From the NCBI GenBank assembly GCA_035362935.1, contig DAOSEC010000002.1, positions 1-64,000 of the forward strand: 64,000 bases of DNA, in the 5' to 3' direction. Position numbers and translations under genes: made by a program. Below the pieces are notes generated by a model that did no database searches, was not told where the DNA came from, and saw only the letters and a list, made by a program, of their open reading frames with translations. The stretch's first letter is position 1, and each line of letters begins with the position of its first letter. Shown piece after piece: positions 18,713-27,928 of this stretch. Source of the DNA: DAOSEC01 sp035362935. GTDB lineage: Bacteria; Bacillota_I; Bacilli_A; ML615J-28; CAG-313.

Positions 18713-19972
18713 ATGAACAAACAATTTTTTATTAACAACAGAGAAAAGTATCTTAACCTAGTTGAAAGTGATGCAGTCACCATTCTTTCTTCTGGATTTA
18801 CCCAATATAAAACAGCAGACCAAGAGCATGAGTTTGTTGTAAATAACAACTTTTATTACTTAACAGGTGTTGATCAAGACAATGTTACTTTGTTCCTAGC
18901 TAGAGTAGATGGAAAACGTAAAGAGTACTTATTTATCGACGAAAATGATGAAACTTTAACCAAATGGGTTGGAAGAAAATTGACAAAAGAAGAAGTAAGC
19001 GAACTAAGTGGTGTTGCTATTGACAATGTATTATACAATTCTGAATTAGACACCCAATTAAATCAAGTCTTCCAAATGTCAAGAAAATCTTGGGGAGTAT
19101 TCACAAAATGCTATTTGGATTTAGAACAAAGAAATTTAAAATATTTTACTAATTTTGGATTAGAAACATCTAAATGGTTAAGGGAAAAGTTCCCAGCTAT
19201 TATTATTAAAAATGCATATCAACCAATCATTTCTTTAAGAGCAATCAAAAATGATGTAGAAGTTGAACTTATCAAACAAAGCCTTGATACAACAAGACTT
19301 GGTATTGAAGCAATGTTAAAACAATCAAAGCCAGGCATTCATGAATATGAACTCAAATCACATTTTGATTTTGCATTATCAAAGGCGAACAAAAGACATT
19401 CATTTGATTTAATTGCTGCTAGCGGGATAAACGCAGTTACGCTACATTATGTGAAAAATGATGACGTATTAAAAGATGGCGACTTAATCTTATTTGATTT
19501 AGGGTGCTATACCAATCATTATGCGAGTGATATTTCTAGAACATTCCCAGTGAATGGAACATTTACAAAACGTCAAAAAGAAGTGTATGAGGCTGTTCTT
19601 CGGGTGAACAAACAGTGCATAGAATTTGTTAAAGAAGGAATCACTTGGTCTGAGTTAAACCAATATGCCAAAGGGTTGCTTGCGAAAGAATGTATTCAAC
19701 TAGGGTTAATCAAAGATGAAGCATTTGTTAGTCAATATTACTATCATTCCGTATCACACTCCTTAGGATTAGATGTTCATGACCCAGCTTTGTACACGGA
19801 TAAAATAATGGCAGGTGTAGTTCTAACCATAGAACCAGGTCTGTATATCGCAGAAGAGGGTATCGGAGTGCGAATTGAAGATAATATCTTAGTGACCAAA
19901 GATGGTCGAATCAATTTATCAAAAGATATAGTAAAAGAAGTAAAAGACATTGAACGCTTAATGGCGAAGTAA
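18713..19972 (+). CDS. pepP: Xaa-Pro aminopeptidase (M24B)
   Basis: This metalloenzyme removes the N-terminal residue before a proline. The 419-residue protein has the N-terminal AMP_N-like domain (about 1-165) and the pita-bread catalytic domain with the two-metal ligands visible in FDLGCYTNHYASDISRTF (two Asp), HSVSHSLGLDVHD (His), TIEPGLYI (Glu) and GVRIEDNILVT (Glu). AAGGTGAAAG precedes ATG 18713. Confidence 0.93.
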   Translation: MNKQFFINNREKYLNLVESDAVTILSSGFTQYKTADQEHEFVVNNNFYYLTGVDQDNVTLFLARVDGKRKEYLFIDENDETLTKWVGRKLTKEEVSELSGVAIDNVLYNSELDTQLNQVFQMSRKSWGVFTKCYLDLEQRNLKYFTNFGLETSKWLREKFPAIIIKNAYQPIISLRAIKNDVEVELIKQSLDTTRLGIEAMLKQSKPGIHEYELKSHFDFALSKANKRHSFDLIAASGINAVTLHYVKNDDVLKDGDLILFDLGCYTNHYASDISRTFPVNGTFTKRQKEVYEAVLRVNKQCIEFVKEGITWSELNQYAKGLLAKECIQLGLIKDEAFVSQYYYHSVSHSLGLDVHDPALYTDKIMAGVVLTIEPGLYIAEEGIGVRIEDNILVTKDGRINLSKDIVKEVKDIERLMAK

Positions 19973-19982
19973 ATCACGAATC

Positions 19983-20017
19983 AAAGAACCAACGAATCAA
20001 TCGTTGGTTCTTTTTTT
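19983..20017 (+). terminator. Terminator after pepP
   Basis: A 13-bp perfect stem (19983-19995 with 20001-20013), loop ATCAA, followed by seven T residues. Confidence 0.92.
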
Positions 20018-20083
20018 CGAAAAGAAAGAAAAGCATAATAACTAGTAATTGAACGAAATATATTAGAAAGGAGGAATCAAACA

Positions 20084-20722
20084 ATGAAAAAAATTATCAT
20101 CATAATCCTATTTTTTATGGTAGCTGGACCGAGTCATGTTTATGCCAAAGAGACAGGTCACGCAGCATTTGAAGAAATCATCTTTCCAAAGGATGCTACA
20201 ACAAAATTAATCATTGACATGAGTTATCAAGAGAAACAAATCGCTCATGAGCGATTAAAAGAAAAGAAGTTTATTGGGTGGACAATCTATACGATTAATC
20301 GCAACGCAGAAGCTATTTATATTGCGGAAACCATATTCTCAAGAAGCAACACAACTAGTACTGCATATGAGTTTAATTATCTATTACGTGAAGGTGACAC
20401 GATAGAAACAAGCGTGTCCGCAGATGGAAGCATTTCATCCAAAAACAAAGGGAAAATTAAAACCGTAGAAGCAGCACTAGATTTGATTATTCGGGGTCAA
20501 ATTGGTAAGAAAACAACATTAACGCGAAGTGAAGAAACAAGAATCAAGGTTAATGTCGAGCCAAACACAAAACTGAGTATGAAAATCAAAGGAGAAGCAA
20601 AAGTAAGCAATGGAGTTGGAAAGTATTATTTTTTTGGAATTCGGTTCAAAAGTGGTGAATGGGAGTATATTGATGTTGTTACGAGATTTTATGAATTAAG
20701 TGAGGAACGTATTCAACCATGA
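20084..20722 (+). CDS. Secreted protein of unknown function
   Basis: The 212-residue protein starts with a clear Sec signal peptide (MKK, hydrophobic 4-16, probable cleavage after VYA at about 19-21). The mature part is predicted mostly beta and has no Cys pair or motif I recognise. It is first in a four-gene overlapping operon with a membrane-anchored protein and an ABC ATPase/permease pair. AAAGGAGGAATC precedes ATG 20084. Function unknown. Confidence 0.72.
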   Translation: MKKIIIIILFFMVAGPSHVYAKETGHAAFEEIIFPKDATTKLIIDMSYQEKQIAHERLKEKKFIGWTIYTINRNAEAIYIAETIFSRSNTTSTAYEFNYLLREGDTIETSVSADGSISSKNKGKIKTVEAALDLIIRGQIGKKTTLTRSEETRIKVNVEPNTKLSMKIKGEAKVSNGVGKYYFFGIRFKSGEWEYIDVVTRFYELSEERIQP

Positions 20723-21681
20723 AGATAAATAAAATTCATACTGCTTTTATTGTAGTACTTATGCTAACACTATGTAGCGTTGGTTACTTGCATTTCTACA
20801 ATAAAAACAAGCAATATACATTTGTAACACAACCATTGTCTCATTCGATTATTTTAACAGATAGCGATTCGACATTTGAACTTATAGTATATAGTTCTAG
20901 ATCAAAATCAATGTATTTTGAAAAAAAAGCTATTCAATCTATCTCCATAAAGAGTTTACAAACACAAGATGAACTTAAATTGAATTTAGATTCAATTATG
21001 TTGTTAGAAAATAAAACCTTGATTGACAAGAAACACTACTACGCCTATAGAATGAAACTTTCAACTAATCTTGTTGATAATTCCGTATTTCAACCATTGA
21101 ATTATCCGAATGCAAGTTTGCAAATACAATATGTAAATGGAGAAGAGTTGATGCTACCTATAGGAGAAGCAACACTATTAAGAATCGAAAAACTAGGCGT
21201 TGTCAACCAGGTATCATCTGACATTAAAATAACAAATTTAAGAGGACTCGTTAATGTTATCAACGACCTATCAACACTAGTGGGTATTGAAATGAACATT
21301 ACAACAAATTTAAGTTCAGATATTGTCATTAGACAGATCGGTCTTTTAACAGAAGAGGTTAAAATCAATTATGACTATGTTATATTTGATGAAGGATTGT
21401 CTTCATTTACTTCTCCAGCAACTGAAGTTTTTGGTGAGACATATCACATCTTTAGGGTGGGTGAAAAAGAGTTATTTGAACATCATATTGTAAACTCTGA
21501 AACCCGACTTATTCTACCACTATCATATATAGGTGAAACGAATTTCCTAAATGAAGTTGGGATATATATTGAGTATGTTCAAAATGGAGTTACGAAATAC
21601 TATGTGTTTGGAACATTCTGTTTTTTTGAAACAACTCCAAATACAAGTAATTGGATCAAATATCAGTATGAACGTAATTGA
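20719..21681 (+). CDS. Membrane-anchored extracellular protein of unknown function
   Basis: The 320-residue protein has an N-terminal signal anchor (about 7-26) followed by a beta-rich outside region with no recognised domain. The start overlaps the preceding stop (ATGA). Its own stop TGA overlaps the ATPase start by 14 bases. It probably works with the adjacent secreted protein and ABC transporter. Confidence 0.7.
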   Translation: MKINKIHTAFIVVLMLTLCSVGYLHFYNKNKQYTFVTQPLSHSIILTDSDSTFELIVYSSRSKSMYFEKKAIQSISIKSLQTQDELKLNLDSIMLLENKTLIDKKHYYAYRMKLSTNLVDNSVFQPLNYPNASLQIQYVNGEELMLPIGEATLLRIEKLGVVNQVSSDIKITNLRGLVNVINDLSTLVGIEMNITTNLSSDIVIRQIGLLTEEVKINYDYVIFDEGLSSFTSPATEVFGETYHIFRVGEKELFEHHIVNSETRLILPLSYIGETNFLNEVGIYIEYVQNGVTKYYVFGTFCFFETTPNTSNWIKYQYERN

Positions 21682-22270
21682 AATTAAAGATTTAGTGAAG
21701 CAATACCCAAAAGTTATCGCATTAAACCATATTAGTCTCTCGATTCGGTCGGGTGAAATTGTGTTATTGGTTGGACACAACGGCAGTGGAAAATCCACGT
21801 TATTAAAATGTATTATGAACCACATCCGATATATTGGTAAAATAGAGTGTTTCGAACCTAATATAGGCTACATTCCTGAAAAAGTACTCTTACCTGATTT
21901 TATGAAAGTAGAACAGTTTTTAATAGAGATTGGGAGATTAAAATCTACAAAGGAAATCGAAATCAATCCACTCCTAGAACGATACCAACTACTTGATAAG
22001 AAAAATCACAAGATATCTTCTTTATCAAAGGGGATGAAACAAAAATTACTGATTATTCAATCTTTTATGGGAGATACAAAACTATTTCTATTTGATGAAC
22101 CACTAAATGGGTTAGACGAAGCATCAAAGGAATTGTTTATGCAAGACATCCAATCTTTAAGTTCACTAAAGTGTACGATCATTATTACAACGCATTCTCC
22201 AGAACATTATCCATTTAAAGAACGCAAGCTATATCACTTTATTCAAGGAGAAGTTCATGAAGTACGTTAA
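21668..22270 (+). CDS. ABC transporter ATP-binding protein
   Basis: The 200-residue ATPase has Walker A GHNGSGKST at about 37-45, signature LSKGMKQKL, Walker B LFLFDEPLNGLD and the switch His in TTHS. The frame is open upstream to 21551, but homology begins at ATG 21668 (MNVIEIKDLVKQY), which overlaps the end of the previous gene. No clear SD precedes it, so translation is probably coupled. The size and one-permease partner fit small ABC-2-like exporters used for peptides, lipids or antibiotic defence. Confidence 0.88.
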   Translation: MNVIEIKDLVKQYPKVIALNHISLSIRSGEIVLLVGHNGSGKSTLLKCIMNHIRYIGKIECFEPNIGYIPEKVLLPDFMKVEQFLIEIGRLKSTKEIEINPLLERYQLLDKKNHKISSLSKGMKQKLLIIQSFMGDTKLFLFDEPLNGLDEASKELFMQDIQSLSSLKCTIIITTHSPEHYPFKERKLYHFIQGEVHEVR

Positions 22271-23006
22271 ATTGATGAGGTTTCATAGCTATTATATTTT
22301 CGGAAAACTTTCAAGTATCATATTTGGTGTCGTTGTCCTTATTTTTGTTTTACTATTTATCATGTCGTCTGGATCATTACAATCACAGTCATTACAAGAT
22401 TTAAACCGAGTAGCGTACGCAATTGAATATAAGTCAACGATGATTCTAGCTGTAAAAATGATAGGAACACTGATGGCTTGTTATATGTTTGGATATAATT
22501 TTCTAAAAACGCAAGATACGTATTATGTGTTTTGTTTGGGAAAACATATAACAAAGAAGGATTACATCATAACGAAAATGATTACGATTTTATTTGTGTA
22601 TGTTCTTTTCATTGTGATTATTGCATTTATGTATGTTTTCATTGGCTTAATTGGAACTCCATGGTTTTATATCACTTTTTCTGATGTTGTGTTTTTTCTA
22701 GCCTTTTCCATACAAGGAATCACAATTGGAATTTTGACTGCATTCCTTACCCTCTATATTAATAATCTATATGTTGGATTGATTTCATATGGTGTGTTTA
22801 TCCTGAATGAAATCCTCATGGATTCCCTTACAAACGACAATCAAGTAAGCGGTATTATGAAAACAATACGTTTTGTCTTGCCTTCAATTATAACAAATGA
22901 ATCACATCATTTTTTAATGTATGGTTATTTGCATGCATTATGTTTGTTAATCTTGTATTTTTTGGTTTTTACAAATAGTTATTTGAACAAAGATTTGTCA
23001 GGATAA
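22257..23006 (+). CDS. ABC transporter permease
   Basis: The 249-residue protein has six predicted membrane segments, as in ABC-2 type permeases, and overlaps the ATPase gene by 14 bases. The substrate is unknown. It closes the four-gene operon. Confidence 0.78.
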   Translation: MKYVKLMRFHSYYIFGKLSSIIFGVVVLIFVLLFIMSSGSLQSQSLQDLNRVAYAIEYKSTMILAVKMIGTLMACYMFGYNFLKTQDTYYVFCLGKHITKKDYIITKMITILFVYVLFIVIIAFMYVFIGLIGTPWFYITFSDVVFFLAFSIQGITIGILTAFLTLYINNLYVGLISYGVFILNEILMDSLTNDNQVSGIMKTIRFVLPSIITNESHHFLMYGYLHALCLLILYFLVFTNSYLNKDLSG

Positions 23007-23017
23007 TTATTTTAGAC

Positions 23018-23046
23018 TTGGTTTTCGATAAAATAGATGGTATAAT
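23018..23046 (+). promoter_or_regulatory. Promoter of the metallophosphoesterase gene
   Basis: TTGGTT at 23018-23023, 17-bp spacer, TATAAT at 23041-23046. Confidence 0.7.
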
Positions 23047-23069
23047 ACCTCATAGAATTGGAGGTAATC

Positions 23070-25538
23070 ATGAAAAAGATTTTAACATTTATTTTATCAC
23101 TATTGGTGATATCGTCTTTATCCTTTCAAGGAGTGTATGCTGCACAAGTTGGAGTGTACAATATATTGACAACCTTAGGAGAAGACGCAAGCAAAGAAAT
23201 GCTTGTTAATTACCATAGTTCAAGAACGGGTACTGTTGTAGAATATACGACCAGTGCCGATACAAACTTTAATAATAAGATTACAGTAGAAAGCACTTGT
23301 AGAGCATTTTCGGTTGATTATGTTGTAGCAAGTGGGAAAACATATGGTTTTGATGAGAGGTATGTTTGTAACGCAAGTTTATCAAATTTAAATCCAAACT
23401 CAACCTATCGTTATCGCGTGAAAGATGGTACAACCTATTCTGCTGTTTATACGTTTAAAACTGCACCTGTATCAGGGTCAACAAACTTTATGTTTTTAAC
23501 AGATCCTCAGTTTTATAGCCTAGCAACCGCCCAAGGATACAATGCTTTAATTACAGAAGGGTTAAAACAAAACCCTAACATATCATTTACGATGATTACA
23601 GGGGATATTACTGACCGCGGTGGTTTAGAAGAACAATGGGATATGTTTTTTCAAGCAGGAACAAACCTTAACCGTATGCCTTTATTAACCACTCCAGGAA
23701 ATCATGAGTATTATTTTGATACTGGTCAGTACACATCGGTTGATTATTACAATGCATATTTTAATAATCCGAAAAACGGACCAGATCAATACAAAAACTC
23801 CACGTATTATGTTAAATATAATAACGCACTCTTTGTGATGATTGATGTTGTTACTGGTCAATTTAGAAACGAACAAATCGCATGGTTTTCAAATGTTGTT
23901 GAAAACAATCCAGCAAAATACATTATTGTTGGAATGCATTATGGTGGATTTGGTAGTACTTATGCCAATGTTGCCGAACAAATCTTAAATGCATGGGGTC
24001 CTGTGTTTGATAAATATCAAGTAGATTTGGTATTATCTGGACATGATCATTTCTTTGGTGTTACACCACCAGTATTTAATAAAGTTCCATCCACCACCTC
24101 AGGGTATGGGACGACTTATATCGTTGGCGGGTCAGCCGGGCCAAAGACATATCCAGTTACCGAAGCTGCTAGACCAAAATTTAATTATACTCTTGTTCAA
24201 CCTAACATTGGAAGTATTGTAAGTTTGCGAGGACAAGACATCGAATTAAAATTAATCAGCAGCGATGGGGCGTTATTACAGACGTTTTTATTCCCTGCAA
24301 AACGACCAACATCTGTATTAGAGACAACTCAAGATGAATTTTTAGCAACATTAGATCTTGATCAAGATTTTGATAACAACACCGCTAAAATCACATGGGA
24401 TGGAGAAATTGGTTATGGAAATGTGAAAAAGATTGAGTTAGTTAACAACTTAAATCAAGTCTCACGAGACATCATCATTTCAATGCCAATTGTGAATCAA
24501 GTTTCCTTAGGTAACATTCCATTTGGAACAAACCATTCCTATACAGTGAAAGTACACTTCTATAGTGGTGATGTAGAAGAAGTATCGTTTAATTTTAGTC
24601 AAAAACTTGGATCTGTTGAGCCAACCAATATTCGCCTAGATCAAGCATCCATGAAGCAAGACTATGCGAAAATGTTGTGGGACGAAGTTGCTGACATGAA
24701 AGAGTTGGATTACTATAAAATCTATATCAATGATGTTTATCTAGGAAACATCAATAAAAATGTCAAAGAGTATGAGTTTTCGAATCTTGTTAAAGAAATA
24801 AACTATACTGTTAGGTTAGAAGGAATTGATACATTTGGTGATGTTACATATAGCAAAACGATAACATTCCAAACCAACAACGAAAAATTCCCTTGGGGAA
24901 GTATTGGAACTGTTAACCACACTCCAAACTTCACATCGATTACTCTTAATTGGACTGCAAACTTAAATCCATTGGGATTTGGTGAGTATCTAATATATGT
25001 AAACGACGTGTTAAAAACAGCACTTTCAGAAGACGCAACAAGTTTTGTTGTGAACGAGTTATTGGAAAATACGAGTTATTCTGTACGATTTGTTGTCAAA
25101 GATAAATATGGTGATATTGTCTCTGAAAATACAACGAATGTGACAACACTACTAAGCAAAGTTCCATCAGGTAACATTCAAAGTGTTGTAGTGGAAGAAT
25201 CCTCAATTAAACATAATAAAGCAACTCTTTCCTGGGATGCAAGTGGAATCTTGTCCGGTCTAGATTACTATATTGTCTATGTTAACGGAGAAGAAGTTGC
25301 ACGTCCAACAAAGCAAAGTAATGCTTTCGTTCTGGATAAATTAACACCATCAACTTCGTATGAAGTTAAAATTGAGGGTATTGATCTAGATGGTGATGTT
25401 GCCTTTACACATACAGTCACTTTTGAAACAAACAACAATGGCGTCATTGTTGGAACCATTATCGGTGGGTCTGTAGTTGGAACAGGTGGTATTGCGACCG
25501 CTGTCATATTCTTATTAAAAAGACGTAAAATTGCATAA
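23070..25538 (+). CDS. Anchored metallophosphoesterase with Fn3-like repeats
   Basis: The 822-residue surface protein has a signal peptide (1-24), a purple-acid-phosphatase-like N-terminal domain (about 28-135), and a calcineurin-like phosphoesterase domain with its metal motifs in order: TDPQF, GDITDRGG, GNHEYY, MHYGGF and SGHDHFFG. Three fibronectin-III-like modules follow (about 500-785, repeating phrases such as LDYYKIYIND and LDYYIVYVNG). It ends with a Gly-rich membrane helix and KRRK, a C-terminal anchor without LPXTG. It probably removes phosphate from external nucleotides or other phosphoesters. GGAGGT precedes ATG 23070; an in-frame ATG at 23058 overlaps that site. Confidence 0.88.
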   Translation: MKKILTFILSLLVISSLSFQGVYAAQVGVYNILTTLGEDASKEMLVNYHSSRTGTVVEYTTSADTNFNNKITVESTCRAFSVDYVVASGKTYGFDERYVCNASLSNLNPNSTYRYRVKDGTTYSAVYTFKTAPVSGSTNFMFLTDPQFYSLATAQGYNALITEGLKQNPNISFTMITGDITDRGGLEEQWDMFFQAGTNLNRMPLLTTPGNHEYYFDTGQYTSVDYYNAYFNNPKNGPDQYKNSTYYVKYNNALFVMIDVVTGQFRNEQIAWFSNVVENNPAKYIIVGMHYGGFGSTYANVAEQILNAWGPVFDKYQVDLVLSGHDHFFGVTPPVFNKVPSTTSGYGTTYIVGGSAGPKTYPVTEAARPKFNYTLVQPNIGSIVSLRGQDIELKLISSDGALLQTFLFPAKRPTSVLETTQDEFLATLDLDQDFDNNTAKITWDGEIGYGNVKKIELVNNLNQVSRDIIISMPIVNQVSLGNIPFGTNHSYTVKVHFYSGDVEEVSFNFSQKLGSVEPTNIRLDQASMKQDYAKMLWDEVADMKELDYYKIYINDVYLGNINKNVKEYEFSNLVKEINYTVRLEGIDTFGDVTYSKTITFQTNNEKFPWGSIGTVNHTPNFTSITLNWTANLNPLGFGEYLIYVNDVLKTALSEDATSFVVNELLENTSYSVRFVVKDKYGDIVSENTTNVTTLLSKVPSGNIQSVVVEESSIKHNKATLSWDASGILSGLDYYIVYVNGEEVARPTKQSNAFVLDKLTPSTSYEVKIEGIDLDGDVAFTHTVTFETNNNGVIVGTIIGGSVVGTGGIATAVIFLLKRRKIA

Positions 25539-25540
25539 AA

Positions 25541-25572
25541 AAATCCCAGTTCTTTACGGAACTGGGTTTTTT
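25541..25572. terminator. Bidirectional terminator between metallophosphoesterase and rplT
   Basis: CCCAGTTC (25545-25552) pairs with GAACTGGG (25558-25565), with A and T runs on the two sides, serving converging genes. Confidence 0.92.
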
Positions 25573-25573
25573 G

Positions 25574-25942
25574 TTATTTGCTTGCTTTTTCAATCGCTTT
25601 GGTTGCTTTTTTGCATAATGCGCTAAAAGTAGTTGCATCGTTTACTGCTAAATCAGCTAACATTTTACGGTTGATTTCTGCTTTCATTAACTTTAATCCA
25701 AACATTAATTGGTTATAAGTTAAATTATTTAAACGAGCAGCTGCATTGATACGAATAATCCATAGTTTTCTGAAATCTCTTTTACGATTTTTTCTATCTC
25801 TATATGCATATTGTAATGAATGCATTACTTGTTCGTGTGCTGTGCGATATAAAGTACTCTTTGACCCGAAATACCCTTTCGCTAATTTTAATACTCTATT
25901 ACGGCGTCGTCTAGCAACAACGCCACCTTTTGTGCGTGGCAT
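25574..25942 (-). CDS. rplT: Ribosomal protein L20
   Basis: bL20 is needed for 50S assembly. The 122-residue basic protein starts with [21 protein letters not shown] and has the C-terminal globular domain ([26 protein letters not shown]). In Bacillota L20 represses its own operon through the leader RNA upstream of infC; such a leader is present here. Confidence 0.96.
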   Translation of the reverse strand: MPRTKGGVVARRRRNRVLKLAKGYFGSKSTLYRTAHEQVMHSLQYAYRDRKNRKRDFRKLWIIRINAAARLNNLTYNQLMFGLKLMKAEINRKMLADLAVNDATTFSALCKKATKAIEKASK

Positions 25943-25963
25943 AAAATAATTCCTCCTTAGTAC

Positions 25964-26164
25964 CTATTTCAAATTTGATATGGTTTGTCTAATGCGACCC
26001 ATATCAGCAGATGTAACCATCGTTGCTTTACGTAGATGTCTTTTTCTTTTTTGTGTTTTTCCAGGTGCTAAGTGACTCATTCCAGCTTGTCCGCGCTTAA
26101 CTGCGCCTGTACCTGTAACTTTGAAACGCTTTTTAGAAGCGCTATGTGATTTCATTTTTGGCAT
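25964..26164 (-). CDS. rpmI: Ribosomal protein L35
   Basis: bL35 is a small 50S protein. The 66-residue product has the family start PKMKSHSASKKRFKVTGTG and a KRKRHLRK stretch. It lies between infC and rplT, the invariant order. Confidence 0.95.
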   Translation of the reverse strand: MPKMKSHSASKKRFKVTGTGAVKRGQAGMSHLAPGKTQKRKRHLRKATMVTSADMGRIRQTISNLK

Positions 26165-26177
26165 AATAATTACTCCT

Positions 26178-26720
26178 TTATTTCTTCGATTTGTCGACTT
26201 TTGGCGTTAGTACCATAATCATACTACGTCCTTCAAGTGTTGGTTGTTGTTCAATTGTTGATACGTCATCAAGCTCTAATGCGAAACGATCAAATACAGA
26301 ACGAGCGTTTGCAGCATACTCAACCATACGCCCACGAAAGCGTAATGTTGCCTTTACTTTATCTTCTTCTGATAAGAATTTTCTAGCATTACGAACTTTT
26401 GTTTCAAAATCATGCTTATCAATGTTTGGACTTAGTCGAATTTCTTTGATACTAATGATTTTTTGATTTTTCTTTGCTTCTCGAGCGCGTCGTTGTTGTT
26501 CATAGCGATATTTGCTATAATCCATATAACGACAAACAGGCGGTGTTGCATTTGGCGCAACACATACAAGGTCATAATTTTTTTGGTTTGCTAGTTTAAT
26601 TGCTGTGTTAAGATCTTTAACACCTAAATTTTCACCAGTGTCAGTTATGACAACGACTTCCCTAGCATTAATTTCCTCATTAACCAAACCTTCACCTTTA
26701 CGGTCAGTTAGTTTACTAAT
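26178..26720 (-). CDS. infC: Translation initiation factor IF-3, ATT start codon
   Basis: IF-3 keeps 30S subunits free and checks initiator codon pairing. The frame is open to an ATG at 26735, but that ATG overlaps the ribosome site GGAGGTGA. The codon with proper spacing (5 bases) is ATT at 26720-26718, giving ISKL..., matching B. subtilis IF-3 which starts ISKD from an ATT. Rare ATT starts on infC allow IF-3 to limit its own synthesis. The 180-residue product has both IF-3 domains (GLVNEEINAREV; LSPNIDKHDFETKVRNARKF). Confidence 0.93.
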   Translation of the reverse strand: MSKLTDRKGEGLVNEEINAREVVVITDTGENLGVKDLNTAIKLANQKNYDLVCVAPNATPPVCRYMDYSKYRYEQQRRAREAKKNQKIISIKEIRLSPNIDKHDFETKVRNARKFLSEEDKVKATLRFRGRMVEYAANARSVFDRFALELDDVSTIEQQPTLEGRSMIMVLTPKVDKSKK

Positions 26721-26769
26721 AGTGTTCACCTCCATAGTTTATTAGAAGTTAATTATCTTAGTATAAAAA

Positions 26770-26912
26770 GAAAAAGCAGGTCAAAGACCCACTTTAAAAA
26801 ATCACATAATTAACCGTAGATAATATATTATCTTGATTGTGACATAGAACCTACCAACTTACTTGTCGATCAGGTGAGAAGTGGGACTTCTTCTTTCCAC
26901 TAGATATTTAAC
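26770..26912 (-). ncRNA. L20-type leader of infC-rpmI-rplT
   Basis: On the minus strand, a long untranslated leader contains the paired AGTCCCACTTCTCACC and GTAAGTTGGTAGGTTC elements and ends in a 9-bp terminator hairpin (AAGTGGGTC with GACCTGCTT, then T residues) before infC. This fits the L20 leader of low-GC Gram-positives, where L20 binding favours termination. Ends are approximate. Confidence 0.78.
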
Positions 26913-26918
26913 GTGTTT

Positions 26919-26947
26919 ATTATAACACAGTAGATTATAAAAGTCAA
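26919..26947 (-). promoter_or_regulatory. Promoter of infC-rpmI-rplT
   Basis: On the minus strand TTGACT (26947-26942), 17-bp spacer and TATAAT (26924-26919). Confidence 0.8.
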
Positions 26948-26984
26948 ATTTATTTGCATATTATTTCTAGATATTTAGGTTATA

Positions 26985-27025
26985 GTAGTATTAATCATTA
27001 TCAATCTTGCTTGATATTCTACTAC
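26985..27025. other. Inverted repeat between two divergent promoters
   Basis: GTAGTA (26985-26990) and TACTAC (27020-27025) enclose an inner ATCAA/TTGAT pairing (27000-27004 with 27011-27015). CTTTTTC follows on the plus strand. No upstream plus-strand gene needs a terminator here, so an operator for the divergent genes is equally possible. The plus-strand TATAAT for the next gene is at 27046-27051. Confidence 0.35.
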
Positions 27026-27096
27026 CTTTTTCAAGGATAATGTGATATAATGATACATAATAAATTATGAGCAAATGAAAAGCAAAGGAGATGCCT

Positions 27097-27927
27097 ATGA
27101 ATATGCTGAAGAAAATCAAAATAGGCTTATCAATGCCAAAACAGATTATACAATTTCGTTTTGAACGAATTGGAGCTACGATTCTTTATTTTTTTGTGAT
27201 GGTTTTAATCACATTAATACCTACGTTAATTGATTTAATCAAATTATCGTCTTTAGAACCAGCTACGAAAAACGAAATAAAGAATGATTTTGTGGACGCT
27301 GGTGGAGCAAATTGTAACATTCAAAATCAAACATTAAGTTGTACCCAAGCAGAACCAACAATCATTAGACTAACTGGTTTACAACCCTTTATCGTGGTGT
27401 TTGATCCATCAAACACCTATACGGTTCCCTCTAGTTCTACAGCCATCTTATTTGGTGAAAAGGGTGTATACTTCAAACAAAGTGGGATATCGTTAGACAT
27501 TGTTCAGTATGAGAATCATCCTAATTTTGAAGGGATGGATTTTAACAATTCAAGCAACCGGACAGATAATACATTTTGGGATCCTTTTTTCGAAATCGTT
27601 GATTACTTTATTCAAGCCAATAAAGGAAGCATTGTTTCAGTAGGACTATTTGCAGGATTCATTTCTATTTCACTTGATCAGGCTACAACACTATTGTTTA
27701 TGGCTGCACTTCTTTATATGTTAAATAGTGTGTATCGTATGAAGTTTGGAGAGTTATTCCGAATTACAACATATGCGATGACACCATATATTTTCATTCA
27801 ACTAATCGCAATCTTATTAAACTTTAATATCATCGTCTATGTTGGTATGATAATGACGGGAATTTACGCCATCACAGCCGTTAGACAAATTACCAATCAA
27901 TTTCAACAACCAGGAAAGGAAGATTAA
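27097..27927 (+). CDS. DUF1189 family membrane protein
   Basis: The 276-residue protein has an N-terminal membrane helix (about 27-47), an extracellular beta-rich domain (about 55-165) with a Cys pair near 71 and 81, and four C-terminal membrane segments. This matches DUF1189, found in Bacillota and near MalA-type proteins; its function is unknown. ATG 27097 is favoured over ATG 27091 because AAAGGAG ends at 27090. leuS starts two bases after the stop. Confidence 0.75.
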   Translation: MNMLKKIKIGLSMPKQIIQFRFERIGATILYFFVMVLITLIPTLIDLIKLSSLEPATKNEIKNDFVDAGGANCNIQNQTLSCTQAEPTIIRLTGLQPFIVVFDPSNTYTVPSSSTAILFGEKGVYFKQSGISLDIVQYENHPNFEGMDFNNSSNRTDNTFWDPFFEIVDYFIQANKGSIVSVGLFAGFISISLDQATTLLFMAALLYMLNSVYRMKFGELFRITTYAMTPYIFIQLIAILLNFNIIVYVGMIMTGIYAITAVRQITNQFQQPGKED

Positions 27928-27928
27928 C

